From positions 97,502-161,501 of the forward strand of contig DAOULB010000005.1 of NCBI GenBank assembly GCA_034420695.1: a stretch of DNA of 64,000 nucleotides. Direction: 5' to 3'. A program made the position numbers and the translations under genes. This document shows positions 15,986 to 25,149 of the stretch, in pieces; within the stretch, counting starts at the first letter, position 1, and each line of letters opens with the position of its first letter. This stretch comes from Io17-Chloro-G2 sp034420695 (GTDB lineage Bacteria; Chloroflexota; Dehalococcoidia; Lucifugimonadales; UBA3495). The notes under the pieces are model-generated. The model was not told the origin of the DNA, ran no database searches, and was given only the letters and a program-made list of their open reading frames with translations.

Positions 15986-16702
15986 CTACTTGAAGCCCAA
16001 GCCCTTGGAGTTGAGGCTGACCCAGCGGCCGCCGTCGCCGATAATCAGGTGGTCCAGCACGTCTATGCCCAACAATTGCCCTGAGGACACAAGGTCTCTG
16101 GTGATGGCTACGTCGGCTTCGCTGGGCGTGGGGTCGCCCGACGGGTGGTTGTGCGCGAGTACGATGGCGGTGGCGTTGTCCTTTATCGCCGGGCGGAAGA
16201 CCTCGGCGGCCCGGACCATGGAACTGTTGACGTTGCCGACGTAAATCTCCTGGATTGACATGACCTGATGCTTGGTATTCAGCAACAACACCCTCAGGTG
16301 CTCCTGCTCCAAGTGGCACATCTCCGCCATCACTAGGTTTGCTGCATCGTCGGGGGCGGTTATGGCCGGGCGCTCCTGGGGCGCCAGGGATACGAAGCGG
16401 CGCCCCAATTCCAAGGCAGCCAGCAGGTGGGCCGCCTTGGCCTCGCTCAATCCCTTTTCCTGACATAGTTCTCCAAAGGAGGCCCTTCCCAGACCGGCCA
16501 GGCCGCCGAACTTGGACAAGAGACGGGAGGACAAGGACAGGACGTTTTCTCCCTTGGTGCCGGTACGCAGCAGTATGGCAATGAGTTCGGTGTTGTTCAG
16601 GTAGTTGGGGCCATACTCCCGTATCCGTTCCCTGGGCCGTTCCTCCCTGGGCATCTCCCGGATTTTTGGTTCGTAGCTGATGGTCTCGATGGGAGCCGTC
16701 AT
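15986..16702 (-). CDS. radC: RadC/JAB-domain protein
   Basis: The 238-residue protein has the RadC layout: N-terminal helix-hairpin-helix region (REERPRERIREYGPNYLNN to about residue 100) and a C-terminal JAMM/MPN domain with LAHNHPSGDPTPSEADVAIT. The last supplies the H-x-H-x7-S-x2-D zinc site. It was historically linked to DNA repair, although its molecular role is unsettled. It is transcribed in the same direction as the cupin gene. Confidence 0.95.
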   Translation of the reverse strand: MTAPIETISYEPKIREMPREERPRERIREYGPNYLNNTELIAILLRTGTKGENVLSLSSRLLSKFGGLAGLGRASFGELCQEKGLSEAKAAHLLAALELGRRFVSLAPQERPAITAPDDAANLVMAEMCHLEQEHLRVLLLNTKHQVMSIQEIYVGNVNSSMVRAAEVFRPAIKDNATAIVLAHNHPSGDPTPSEADVAITRDLVSSGQLLGIDVLDHLIIGDGGRWVSLNSKGLGFK

Positions 16703-16931
16703 GCTTGTACCCCCTGGGTCTGGCCGCGGCGGCGCTGCCGTCCGGAAAGTCCCAAACTAAGACCGGATTATACGAAAGCAGACAGCGAAATGAACCCGCC
16801 AAGTGTCATACCCTGGCCGGTTGCCAGACGGTGCTAGAATGAACCGCGGCAGGCGGAGACGGGAGGCGCGCGCTGATTGGCGCTTCCCGTGAGTAAGGAC
16901 CTGCGCCGAATAGGAACTGCAAGGAGCAGCC

Positions 16932-18089
16932 ATGGACCGGAACGCAGGCGGCCACCCATTGATCATATCTTCCGACTCCCACGTATTCGAGCCGCCGGAC
17001 CTGTGGACCGAGCGCATCGACCGGGAATTCAGGGACCGGGCGCCGCGCATGGAGCGGGTGGGCGATGCCGACCAGTTGATAATCGAGGGAGACCAGAACC
17101 TGGCGGGCATCGGGCTGATTTCAGGAGCCGGGCTGCGGTTCGAAACGCCGGAGTTGATTACCCACCAAGCCCGCTTCGAAGACGTGCACGTGGGCGGTTA
17201 CGACCCGGAGCAGCACATCAGGGACATGGAGATTGACGGCGTTGCCGGAGAGGTGCTCTATCCGTCCCAGGGCCTGTTTTACTTCAAGGTGGAAGACTCG
17301 GCCTTGATGTCGGCTATTTTCCGCACCTACAACGACTGGCTGGCCGAATTCTGCGCCACCAACCCGGACCGTCTGAAGGGCATAGCCATGATTAATTTAG
17401 ACGATGTGGGCGACGGTGTGGCAGAACTGGAGCGAACGGCTCGTTTGGGGCTGGCGGGGGCCATGATCACCGAGTATCCGCCGGAGGAGCGGCGCTACGA
17501 CGGCGAAGAGTACGAGCCCTTCTGGGCGGCGGCCCAGGACCTGAACATGCCGGTAAGCCTGCACACCGCCACCAGCCGCAGGGGCCCTAACCGAGCGGCA
17601 GGACCCACATCGGTTCGGACGGCCAGCGGACGGGCCACCAAGGTATTCCTGCCGGCCACATCCCTGTGCGACATGATCTTTTCAGGCGTGTTCGAGCGGT
17701 ATCCACGGCTGAAGGCGGCCATTGTGGAGTTCGAGCTGGCTTGGGCGCCACATCTGCTGGGCACGATGGACTATACCTACATAGAACGGCAGAAGGAAGC
17801 ATCCTACCGGTTCAAGGGCGACACGATGCCCAGCGACTTCTTCCGCCAGAACGTGTATCTGAGTTTCCAGGAAGACGATGTAGGCATCCGCCTCCGGGAC
17901 GTCATCGGGGTGGACAGCCTGATGTGGGGTTCGGACTACCCCCATGCCGAATCGACCTTTCCCAAGTCCATGGAAATCCTGGACCGCATCTTGGAGGGAG
18001 TGCCCCAAGACGAGCGGGCCAAGATCGTCGGTGCAAACGCGGCCCGTCTCTACAACTTCGATCTGGAGAGGATTGCCGTCGAACACTGA
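16932..18089 (+). CDS. Amidohydrolase family 2 metal-dependent hydrolase
   Basis: ATG at 16932 follows AAGGAGCAGCC. The 385-residue product carries ISSDSHVFEPPDLW, MPVSLHTATSRRG, AIVEFELAWAPHLLG and LMWGSDYPHAESTFP, the typical Amidohydro_2 segments ending in the catalytic Asp. It is related to the enzyme at 12137 but longer. Members act on aromatic or cyclic carboxylates. It heads a run of plus-strand catabolic genes (two CMD paralogues, a TPP enzyme, enoyl-CoA hydratase, hydrolase), which suggests a shared pathway. Confidence 0.88.
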   Translation: MDRNAGGHPLIISSDSHVFEPPDLWTERIDREFRDRAPRMERVGDADQLIIEGDQNLAGIGLISGAGLRFETPELITHQARFEDVHVGGYDPEQHIRDMEIDGVAGEVLYPSQGLFYFKVEDSALMSAIFRTYNDWLAEFCATNPDRLKGIAMINLDDVGDGVAELERTARLGLAGAMITEYPPEERRYDGEEYEPFWAAAQDLNMPVSLHTATSRRGPNRAAGPTSVRTASGRATKVFLPATSLCDMIFSGVFERYPRLKAAIVEFELAWAPHLLGTMDYTYIERQKEASYRFKGDTMPSDFFRQNVYLSFQEDDVGIRLRDVIGVDSLMWGSDYPHAESTFPKSMEILDRILEGVPQDERAKIVGANAARLYNFDLERIAVEH

Positions 18090-18113
18090 CTTCCCTCTCT
18101 GTCTCCTCCCCTG

Positions 18114-18150
18114 CTTCGCTCTGGTTTCCCAGGGAAAGCCGGGAGCGAAG
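18114..18150. terminator. Hairpin after amidohydrolase gene
   Basis: CTTCGCTC (18114-18121) pairs with GAGCGAAG (18143-18150), enclosing an inner TTTCCC-A-GGGAAA palindrome. It lies 25 bases beyond the stop at 18089 and lacks a U-tract. The rest of 18090-18324 shows nothing I can assign. Confidence 0.5.
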
Positions 18151-18324
18151 GGCGGAAACACAGGACCTCGTTCCTCCTTGGCAATGCGGGCGCCGGGGAC
18201 CGGGCAGCTTTCCAGCTTGTGCAGGTGCCCTAACTCTGTTAAAACTGGTTCCCAGTGGAGCGTCGGTCGACGCCGTGCTCCATCCACCACCCATTTAGCA
18301 ATCCCCGTTTTAAGGAGGAGAGCC

Positions 18325-18882
18325 GTGGCCCGAGTCCCTACGCCATCCCGAGAGGAAGTCCCGGCCGAGTTTGCCGCCGCTTACGACCAAGCGGTCGCCG
18401 GCATCGGCGGGCAGATTGGTTCAGGACCCTGGCCGGTGGTGCTGAACAGCCCGGAACTGGCGCTGCGGCGCATCAAACTGGCCGACTACCTGAGGAAGGA
18501 GACCACCTTTTCCAAGAAAATCCAGGAACTGGCAATCCTGATAGCCGTCCGGGCCATGGACTGCCAATACGCTTGGAACGCCCACGCGGCGACGGCCCGG
18601 CGAGAAGGACTGGATGACGCCATAGTGGACGCCATCCGGGACAGGACGCCGCTGCCCCAGATGTCTCCGGAGGAGGAGGCATTGGTCAACTACGGCACCG
18701 AGTTCTACACCACCCACAAGGTGAGCCAGGAGACCTTCCAGAAGGCGCTGGACCAGTTCGGGGCCCAGCAATTGGTGGAATTGACTTCCCTGATGGGCCA
18801 CTACGCCCAGACGTCTTTCCTGCTGAACGCTTTCGAGGTCGCCCTGCCGGAACAGCGCACCGAGCCCCTGCTGCCAGTCTAG
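18325..18882 (+). CDS. Carboxymuconolactone decarboxylase-like protein, paralogue 1
   Basis: The GTG start at 18325 follows TAAGGAGGAG. The 185-residue all-helical protein has the CMD/AhpD core: KKIQELAILIAVRAMDCQYA then WNAHAATARREGL, giving the conserved Glu, Cys and His. Only one Cys of the AhpD CxxC pair remains, so peroxidase activity is unlikely and a decarboxylase or unknown lyase role is more probable. It is 50-60% similar by eye to the next gene, with the same length and the same C-terminal EPLLPV ending. Confidence 0.88.
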   Translation: MARVPTPSREEVPAEFAAAYDQAVAGIGGQIGSGPWPVVLNSPELALRRIKLADYLRKETTFSKKIQELAILIAVRAMDCQYAWNAHAATARREGLDDAIVDAIRDRTPLPQMSPEEEALVNYGTEFYTTHKVSQETFQKALDQFGAQQLVELTSLMGHYAQTSFLLNAFEVALPEQRTEPLLPV

Positions 18883-18900
18883 CCAAGTGCATACTCCGCG

Positions 18901-18927
18901 GCCCCGGGACGGTTAATGCCCCGGGGC
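18901..18927. terminator. GC hairpin between the CMD paralogues
   Basis: GCCCCGGG (18901-18908) pairs with CCCGGGGC (18920-18927) around an 11-base interior. It has no U-run; it may stabilise or attenuate the transcript between the two paralogues. Confidence 0.45.
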
Positions 18928-18964
18928 TCTAGGGCATTCCCAATCTGTCATAAGGAGGCCAGCC

Positions 18965-19522
18965 ATGGCCCGCGTCCCCTTTGTCAACCGAGACATGGTG
19001 CCTGAGGAGTTCCGCGCCGCCTTCGACGAAGTGACCGCCGAAACGGGAGGCTCCATCACCGCCGGCCCCGGCTCCATTACCTTGAACTCGCCGGAGTTCG
19101 CCAGGTTGAGGGCACCGGTCACCGAGTACCTCAGGTACCGGACCACCTTCCCCAAGCGCATCCAGGAACTGGCAATTCTGACAACCGCGCGGGCCATGGA
19201 CTGCCCGTACATCTGGAATGCCCACGCCCCTGCGGGACGCCGGGAGGGATTGAGCGACGCCTTGGTGGATGCCATCAGGGACAAGCAGTCCTTGCCGGAT
19301 GTCAGCCCGGAAGAGGCAGCGGTGATAAGTTTCGGCAGGGAGTTTTTCTCGGGCCACCGGGTGAGCCAGGCCACCTTCCAGGCGGCCCTCGACCAGTTTG
19401 GGGCGCAGCACTTGGTGGAGCTAACTGCCCTGATGGGGCACTACGCCCAGACTGCCTTTTTCCTGAACGCCTTCGAAGTCACACTGCCCGAAGAACGGTC
19501 GGAGCCGGTGCTGCCGGTCTAA
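18965..19522 (+). CDS. Carboxymuconolactone decarboxylase-like protein, paralogue 2
   Basis: ATG at 18965 follows TAAGGAGGCCAGCC. The 185-residue product mirrors paralogue 1: RIQELAILTTARAMDCPYIW, NAHAPAGRREGL, FGAQHLVELTALMGHYAQT and the closing EPVLPV. The single Cys and the His of the core are kept. The pair could form a heteromer or act on successive intermediates. The TPP-dependent enzyme gene follows 48 bases later. Confidence 0.88.
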   Translation: MARVPFVNRDMVPEEFRAAFDEVTAETGGSITAGPGSITLNSPEFARLRAPVTEYLRYRTTFPKRIQELAILTTARAMDCPYIWNAHAPAGRREGLSDALVDAIRDKQSLPDVSPEEAAVISFGREFFSGHRVSQATFQAALDQFGAQHLVELTALMGHYAQTAFFLNAFEVTLPEERSEPVLPV

Positions 19523-19570
19523 GGGACCAAGCTTACCTCACTACTGAACAGTACGCGTTGGAGGCTAAAC

Positions 19571-21217
19571 ATGCTGGGCAATACCGCCATTGCCAATATT
19601 CTGAAGATGGAGGGAACAGAATACCTCTTCTGTTACCCGGCCAACCCGCTGATTGAAGAAGCGGCGATTGCGGGGATAAAACCCATCATGTCCCGCACCG
19701 AGCGGACCACGGTGAACATGGCCGACGGCTACTCCCGGGTCACCAACGGGCGGCGCATCGGCGTGGTGGTGACCCAGTCAGGGCCGGGCATCGAAAACGC
19801 CTTTGCCGGGGTGGCCCACGCCTTCGCCGAGTCCACCTCGGTGCTGGTGCTTCCCGGAGGAACCGCCCGCAACCGGTTGGGCCAGTCTCCGGACTTTGAC
19901 GCGATCACTGCCTACAGCGGGGTCACCAAGTGGGCGAACCAGGTAAACCAGGCTGCACGCATCCCGGAGATGATGCGCCGGGGGTACACCACCCTGCGGT
20001 CCGGCCGCCCCGGACCGGTGATGCTGCAGGTTCCCGCCGACGTGGCACAGGAGGAAATCTCGGAGGAACAGTTCGACTACCGGGTGGTCAAGGGTTACCG
20101 GAGCGCCGGCGACCCGGAGGACGTGGCCAACGCGGTCCGGGCGCTGCTGGCGGCCCGGGAACCGGTGATTTACGCTGGGCAGGGCGTTCTGTGGGCCGAG
20201 GCATCGGATGAACTACGGGAACTGGCCGAACTGGTCAACGCGCCAGTATTCACCAGCAACACCGGCAAGAGCGCATTCCCGGAAAACCACCCCCTAGCCT
20301 TGGGCACCGGCGGGGGCACCCTGACCAAGATGGTGCGGCACTTTTTGGACAAGGCCGACTTGGTATTCGGGGTGGGCGCCAGCTTCACCACCAACCTGGC
20401 CTCGGTTGGTATTCCGCCGGGGAAGACCTTGGTGCAGTGCACGGTGGACCACCGGGACCTGAACAAGGAGCAGCAGCTCCATCACGCCGTAGTCGGTGAT
20501 GCCAAGCTGGTCTTGCGCCAGCTTATCGAGGAAGTGAAGAGCCAAGCGGGGCCCGAGGGCAAGAAGGGCGACGGCTCGGTGGAGGCCGAGGTCAAACGAG
20601 TGAAGGACGAGTGGCTGGAGGAGTGGATGCCCCTCCTGACTTCAGACGAAGTCCCAATCAACCCCTACCGGGTCATCTGGGACATGATGCACACGGTGGA
20701 CCGCACCCAGACCATCGTCACCCACGACTCGGGCCATCCCAGGGACCAGACCATTCCATTCTATGAAGCCATCGTTCCCCGGGGTTACATCGGGTGGGGC
20801 AATTCCTCCCAGCTGGGCTACGGCTTGGGAATAGCCATGGGGGCCAAGCTGGGAGCGCCGGACAAGATGGTAGTTAACATAATGGGGGACGCGGCCATCG
20901 GCATGGCCGGAATGGACATCGAGACAGCGGTGCGCCATGAGATACCCATTTTGACCTTGGTGCTGAATAACCATGTGCTCAGCGGCTACGCCAGGAACTA
21001 CCCGGTGGCCACCGAGCGTTTCGGATTCACCAACCTTTACGGGGAGTACGCCAACTTGGCCAAGGCCCTTGGGGCCTACGGGGAGCGGATAGAGGACCCG
21101 GGAGAAATCGTCCCGGCCATCGGCAGGGCCAGGGAGGTCATGGCCACTGGGCGCCCGGCCCTGTTGGAGTTCATGACCAAAGAGGAGAACAACCTCTCCC
21201 GGTATCCCGCCCGCTAG
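19571..21217 (+). CDS. Thiamine pyrophosphate-dependent enzyme, acetolactate synthase-like
   Basis: The 548-residue protein has the three domains of the AHAS/benzoylformate decarboxylase family. The Pyr domain has the catalytic Glu in SRTERTTVNMADGYSR and GVVVTQSGPGIENAFAG. The central domain follows at about 190-330. The PP domain has the TPP motif starting GDAAIGMAGMDIETA and ending LVLNN. It would decarboxylate or ligate a 2-oxo acid in the cytoplasm. Catabolic neighbours argue against branched-chain amino acid synthesis; no small subunit gene is present. Confidence 0.9.
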   Translation: MLGNTAIANILKMEGTEYLFCYPANPLIEEAAIAGIKPIMSRTERTTVNMADGYSRVTNGRRIGVVVTQSGPGIENAFAGVAHAFAESTSVLVLPGGTARNRLGQSPDFDAITAYSGVTKWANQVNQAARIPEMMRRGYTTLRSGRPGPVMLQVPADVAQEEISEEQFDYRVVKGYRSAGDPEDVANAVRALLAAREPVIYAGQGVLWAEASDELRELAELVNAPVFTSNTGKSAFPENHPLALGTGGGTLTKMVRHFLDKADLVFGVGASFTTNLASVGIPPGKTLVQCTVDHRDLNKEQQLHHAVVGDAKLVLRQLIEEVKSQAGPEGKKGDGSVEAEVKRVKDEWLEEWMPLLTSDEVPINPYRVIWDMMHTVDRTQTIVTHDSGHPRDQTIPFYEAIVPRGYIGWGNSSQLGYGLGIAMGAKLGAPDKMVVNIMGDAAIGMAGMDIETAVRHEIPILTLVLNNHVLSGYARNYPVATERFGFTNLYGEYANLAKALGAYGERIEDPGEIVPAIGRAREVMATGRPALLEFMTKEENNLSRYPAR

Positions 21218-21288
21218 CCAGCAGCCTGGTCCGGGTTCTGCCGAGAGGAATAGGGACCCGGCCGGCGGGACTCGCCGCAACCAGAAAG

Positions 21289-22098
21289 ATGACTGAGGGG
21301 ATGGCCTACCAGAACTTGAAGCTGGCCAAGGACGGGCAGGTGGCCGTGGTGACCCTGGCCCGTCCCCAGTCCCTGAATGCCATCAACCGGGAGCTCCACT
21401 TGGAAATGGTGGAGGCTTGCCGGGAACTGGCGGATGACGACAGGGTACGGGCGGTGGTGTGGACCGGCGAGGGACGGGGGTTCAGTTCCGGGGCCGACCT
21501 CAGGGCCGACCGTTCCCAGGATAGTCCACCGAACAGACAGCAGCGGCTGGACCAGTACAACTGGGTGGGACGCCAAGCAATTGCCCTCTACCGGACTTTG
21601 GACAAGCCGACCGTCGCGGCGGTCAACGGCGTGGCGGTCGGGGCCGGCATGGCGTTGGCCTTGGCCTGCGACCTGCGCATCGGGTCGGAGAACACCCGGT
21701 TCAGGACCATGTTTGTGGAGCGGAACCTCAGCCCGGATTCCGGCTTGTCGTATTTCCTGCCTCGAATCGTCGGCATTGGCCGGGCGATGGACTTGGTGCT
21801 GACCGGTCGGGAGGTGGATGGTGCGGAAGCCTACCGGTTGGGGCTGCTGGACCGGCTAACCACGGCGGACCGCCTACTGGAGGATGCCGTGGAACTGGCT
21901 AACCAGATGGCTTTCTGGCCTCCCTTGGCGGTGCAGATGTCCAAGCGGGTGTTGCAACACAGCTTGGAATCGACCTTGGAAGACCAGCTCCAGTACGAGA
22001 CTCATGCCATCCAGTTCACCCGCCGGGCTCCCGGCGACGTGGCGGAAGCGGCGGCCTCTTTCCGGGAGCGCCGGCCGCCGAGGTTTACGGGGGAGTAG
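21289..22098 (+). CDS. Enoyl-CoA hydratase/isomerase family protein
   Basis: The 269-residue crotonase-fold protein shows LARPQSLNAINRELHLEM, the oxyanion-hole segment GEGRGFSSGADLRAD, and the second segment AAVNGVAVGAGMALALACD. The acidic catalytic position after the second segment reads MFVERNLSPDSGLSYFLPR, so one glutamate is present. It likely hydrates or isomerises an enoyl-CoA in a degradation pathway with the neighbouring genes. Confidence 0.92.
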   Translation: MTEGMAYQNLKLAKDGQVAVVTLARPQSLNAINRELHLEMVEACRELADDDRVRAVVWTGEGRGFSSGADLRADRSQDSPPNRQQRLDQYNWVGRQAIALYRTLDKPTVAAVNGVAVGAGMALALACDLRIGSENTRFRTMFVERNLSPDSGLSYFLPRIVGIGRAMDLVLTGREVDGAEAYRLGLLDRLTTADRLLEDAVELANQMAFWPPLAVQMSKRVLQHSLESTLEDQLQYETHAIQFTRRAPGDVAEAAASFRERRPPRFTGE

Positions 22099-22173
22099 GG
22101 GCAGGTACAAGACATTCAATGGGGAAGACCGGAGGCTTACCAGTCAGCGGTCTCCATGCGTAGAGGCAAGAGA

Positions 22174-23112
22174 ATGAGCAGCGCCAGGGTCAACGGGATA
22201 GACCTTCATTACCAGATGTATGGCGAGGGAGATGCCATAGTCTTCGCCCACGGGGCCGGCGGTAACCTGCTGAGCTGGTGGCAACAGATTCCATTTTTCT
22301 CCCGCCGATACCGTTGCATCGCCTTCGACCAGAGAGGCTTTGGCCGCTCGCTGGATGAGCCGGAAGGACTGGGAAGCAGCGCCTTCGTCGAGGACCTGGC
22401 AGGGCTGCTGGACTATTTGAAAGTTGAAGAGGCCCACTTGGTTGCCCAGTCTATGGGTGGCCGGACCATGCTGGGTTTTGCCGTGGCGTACCCGCAGCGG
22501 GCCAAGAGCCTGGTAATGGCCGACACCGTCGGGGGAATGGCGGTGGAAGAAGTGGAGAAATTGCACAGTGAGTGGCGACAGAGCCGCCAGTCTTCCGAGG
22601 GAATCGGCACGGCTGCCCTCTCGCCGGGGTTCAGGAAGCGGAACCCGGAGCTGGCAAATCTCTACTTGCAAGTGTCGAACAGCAACCCGCCCCGGCAGCA
22701 GGCCGGTTTCCAGGGCAGCGGCCCAACCGCCCAACAACTGGCGGGGATGACTACGCCGACACTGTTCGTGGTGGGAGAGGAGGACGAGCTATCGCCTCCT
22801 CACGTGATAGAAGCTGCTGCGAACTACGTGCCGGGCGCCCGGGTGCTGCGTGTCCCGGAAGCGGGGCATTCGGTCTACTTCGAGCAACCGCAGGTCTTCA
22901 ACTTCGAGGTGTTGCGGTTTATTGAGGCGGCCGAAGAGGGAAGATTGATCACTGGCACCAACGCGGCTGGGCATGAAGAAACGAGCCATCGCGCAGCGTG
23001 GCAGGCTTTCGTGGACATTGGGCGCAGGGGCAATACCTCCCTAGACCCGGATATCGATATAAACGAACTGGTTAAGGAGATGTACGATATACCGGAGATC
23101 ACCGGCCAGTGA
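22174..23112 (+). CDS. Alpha/beta hydrolase with an antitoxin-like C-terminal tail
   Basis: I prefer the ATG at 22174 (GAGG 7 bases upstream) over 22156. Residues 1 to about 260 form a standard alpha/beta hydrolase: HGAGGNLLSWWQ oxyanion loop, nucleophile Ser in VAQSMGGRTM, acid in VVGEEDELSPP, His in EAGHSVYFEQP. About 46 residues follow that such hydrolases normally lack (AWQAFVDIGRRGNTSL, DIDINELVKEMYDIPE). These resemble the toxin-binding tail of a VapB antitoxin. The stop overlaps the GTG of a PIN-domain gene by 4 bases, the usual vapBC arrangement. I infer a fusion of a hydrolase with an antitoxin remnant. Confidence 0.82.
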   Translation: MSSARVNGIDLHYQMYGEGDAIVFAHGAGGNLLSWWQQIPFFSRRYRCIAFDQRGFGRSLDEPEGLGSSAFVEDLAGLLDYLKVEEAHLVAQSMGGRTMLGFAVAYPQRAKSLVMADTVGGMAVEEVEKLHSEWRQSRQSSEGIGTAALSPGFRKRNPELANLYLQVSNSNPPRQQAGFQGSGPTAQQLAGMTTPTLFVVGEEDELSPPHVIEAAANYVPGARVLRVPEAGHSVYFEQPQVFNFEVLRFIEAAEEGRLITGTNAAGHEETSHRAAWQAFVDIGRRGNTSLDPDIDINELVKEMYDIPEITGQ

Positions 23113-23513
23113 TTTATTTCGACACCGATGTGCTGGTCAGTGCCTTGGTGGGGCAAGACCCTCATAAACACCGTCAAGCAAGTGAAGTGATTGAAAGGGC
23201 TGCCGCAAGCGACACGGCGGCCATTTCTACCCTGAGTGTCCAGGAGACACTGTTTGTACTAGACCGAATTGGAATCAACCCCCAGGACTTCGAAGAAGCC
23301 TGTGACGCTTTAGTGGGAATGCGACCGCTTTCCTATTCACTGTAAGACTTGCAGAGGGGAATTGAACTTGCGAGGCGAGTCGGCTTCAGGAACATCAACG
23401 ATTGTATTCACACCGCCATCGCCGAGGTTCACTGCACTGAATTGATTACCAATAACCGACGGGACTTCAACAGGATTCGGGAATTAGCCAGAATTGCCAT
23501 CACAGTTCTGTAG
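23109..23513 (+). pseudogene. VapC-type PIN-domain toxin gene interrupted by in-frame TAA
   Basis: The frame opens at GTG 23109, coupled to the upstream stop, and encodes YFDTDVLVSALV (first PIN aspartate) and LSVQETLFVLDR (glutamate). A TAA at 23343-23345 interrupts it. The same frame then continues to TAG at 23511 with LARRVGFRNINDCIHTAIAE and LITNNRRDFNRI, supplying the remaining PIN acidic residues. Ignoring the TAA, the gene would encode a normal 134-residue PIN ribonuclease. The stop removes the last two conserved motifs, so the toxin should be inactive unless the codon is read through. Confidence 0.8.
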
Positions 23514-23518
23514 TGCAA

Positions 23519-24568
23519 CTAGGCCAACAGTTCCGGGCGGCAGGCGCGCATGACGGCGAGGATTGAGTCGAGGCCGGGGCGGGCGGCCACCACCCGCACC
23601 ACGGCGGTGTCGAGCCCTTGGGACAGGTCCTTGAAGGCCGCGGCGGCTCCATCGGCTGGGCCGTAGTAGCCGACGTCCTTCAACAGGGCCGGGGTGAAGG
23701 AGGCGGCCACCTCGTCCCGCGACGCTCCTTGGGTGCGCATCTGGTCCAGCATGGCCAGTTCCTCGGTGTGGCCCATGCGCTCGAAGTGGGCCCGGTAGCC
23801 AAGCTCCCTCTCCCTGGGCGTCGGCACTTGGGCGCCTAAGGCGTAACCCATGGTGGAGCGGGCGTAGGCCAGCCGGGCCGTTTCCTCGTCGTCGTCGACG
23901 CAGACCCGGATGTATTCCACCATCTTTACTTCCGAAGGATCGCGGTCAACCTTGGCGGCCCCTTCGGCGATGCGTTCCCGGCTCCAGGAGATGCGCTCCG
24001 GATTGCACCAGTTCAGGCAAGCGCCGTCGGCCATTTCCCCGGCCAGCCGCAGCATCTCCGGCCCCAATGCGCCCAGGTACACTGGGGTCTTAGGGGGCGG
24101 GTCGATGGCCAGCTTGCCGTCCAGCAGGGTGACCACCTCGCCCTGGTGGTTGACTTCCTCGCCGGCCACCAAGGGGCGGATGATGGACAGGTAGTCCCGC
24201 ATCAGGGCCAGGGCGGAAAACCGGCGCAGCCCCAAGGCTTGGCGGGACTTGGGCCGGTAGGCGCCGCCGGTGCCGATGCCCATAATGAACCGGCCCCCGG
24301 TACGCTGGCTTAGGGTGCCTCCGGCCATGGCGAAGGCGATGGGCGTGCGGTACATGACCGGCGAGACGGAGATGCCGGTGCCGACGCCTTCCGGGATCAC
24401 GCTGCGGCTGGCCTCCCATCGCATTCCGCAAAGCTGGAAGGAGTCCTGTCCGGTGCCCTCCGGTGTCCAGATGCTGGTGTAGCCCAGCCGGGCGGCTTCT
24501 TGGGACAGCTCGGCTTGCTCCTCCAAGGTCAGGTTTAGAGTTGCGTCCAGTCCCACGCCTATTTCCAT
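23519..24568 (-). CDS. LLM-class flavin-dependent oxidoreductase
   Basis: Start ATG at 24568 has GAGG 6 bases upstream and begins MEIGVGLDATLNLTLEEQ, the usual first strand; a longer frame to 24652 lacks support. The 349-residue protein shows GTGISVSPVMYRTPIAFAMA, RTGGRFIMGIGTGG, the PPPKTPVYLGALGPEMLRLA barrel segment, and GYYGPADGAAAAFKDL. This pattern is close to F420-dependent LLM enzymes. It is convergent with the broken toxin gene, only 5 bases away. Confidence 0.88.
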   Translation of the reverse strand: MEIGVGLDATLNLTLEEQAELSQEAARLGYTSIWTPEGTGQDSFQLCGMRWEASRSVIPEGVGTGISVSPVMYRTPIAFAMAGGTLSQRTGGRFIMGIGTGGAYRPKSRQALGLRRFSALALMRDYLSIIRPLVAGEEVNHQGEVVTLLDGKLAIDPPPKTPVYLGALGPEMLRLAGEMADGACLNWCNPERISWSRERIAEGAAKVDRDPSEVKMVEYIRVCVDDDEETARLAYARSTMGYALGAQVPTPRERELGYRAHFERMGHTEELAMLDQMRTQGASRDEVAASFTPALLKDVGYYGPADGAAAAFKDLSQGLDTAVVRVVAARPGLDSILAVMRACRPELLA

Positions 24569-24753
24569 GATATCCTCGCTTATCCGGGTACGGACTTGTC
24601 CTGGTCCGGTTCGAATTCCGAATTCGACAGGGCCAATAGTACCACGAAGCATTGGCAGGTCAGTCCGCGGCGCGGGCCGTTGTTGACACCGGAAGCGTCA
24701 GGGAATTTAATGGCACTTGAATTGACCCTGAATATTCTCTTGGAGGCAACGGC

Positions 24754-25089
24754 ATGAGCTTCATCCGCCTGTACACCGGCGACGACGGCCAGACCCACAT
24801 CGAGGAGATGAGCTTGGAGTCCCACCCCGAACTAACAGAACTTCGCCAGAACATAGGCATCTCCTTCCGGGAGTCCCCGGTGGGCAGCTTCTCCGACTGG
24901 CACCACGCTCCCCGGAGGCAGTTCGTAATTACCCTCAGCGGCGAAGTGGAGATAGGATTGGGGGATGGCTCCCTGCACCGATTCGGCCCGGGCCACGTGA
25001 CACTGGCCGAGGACCTAACCGGTCAAGGGCATACCACCCGTAACGTTGGGGACGTGCCCCGTCTCAGTGCCGTTATTCCCGTTGAGTAG
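24754..25089 (+). CDS. Small cupin-like protein, paralogue of 47056-47397
   Basis: ATG at 24754 follows TTGGAGGCAACGGC. The 111-residue product has FSDWHHAPRRQFVITLSGEV and FGPGHVTLAEDLTGQGHTTR, a cupin barrel with the His pair in motif 1 and a His in motif 2. The paralogue at 47056 shares the APRRQ and AEDxTGxGH signatures. Function is unknown, possibly binding of a small ligand. It lies 61 bases upstream of a methyltransferase gene in the same direction. Confidence 0.75.
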   Translation: MSFIRLYTGDDGQTHIEEMSLESHPELTELRQNIGISFRESPVGSFSDWHHAPRRQFVITLSGEVEIGLGDGSLHRFGPGHVTLAEDLTGQGHTTRNVGDVPRLSAVIPVE

Positions 25090-25149
25090 CAGACTTTCTC
25101 TCGCCAAAGAGGGACGTCTTCCGGCAGGCCCGCCTTCCGGAGACGCGCC

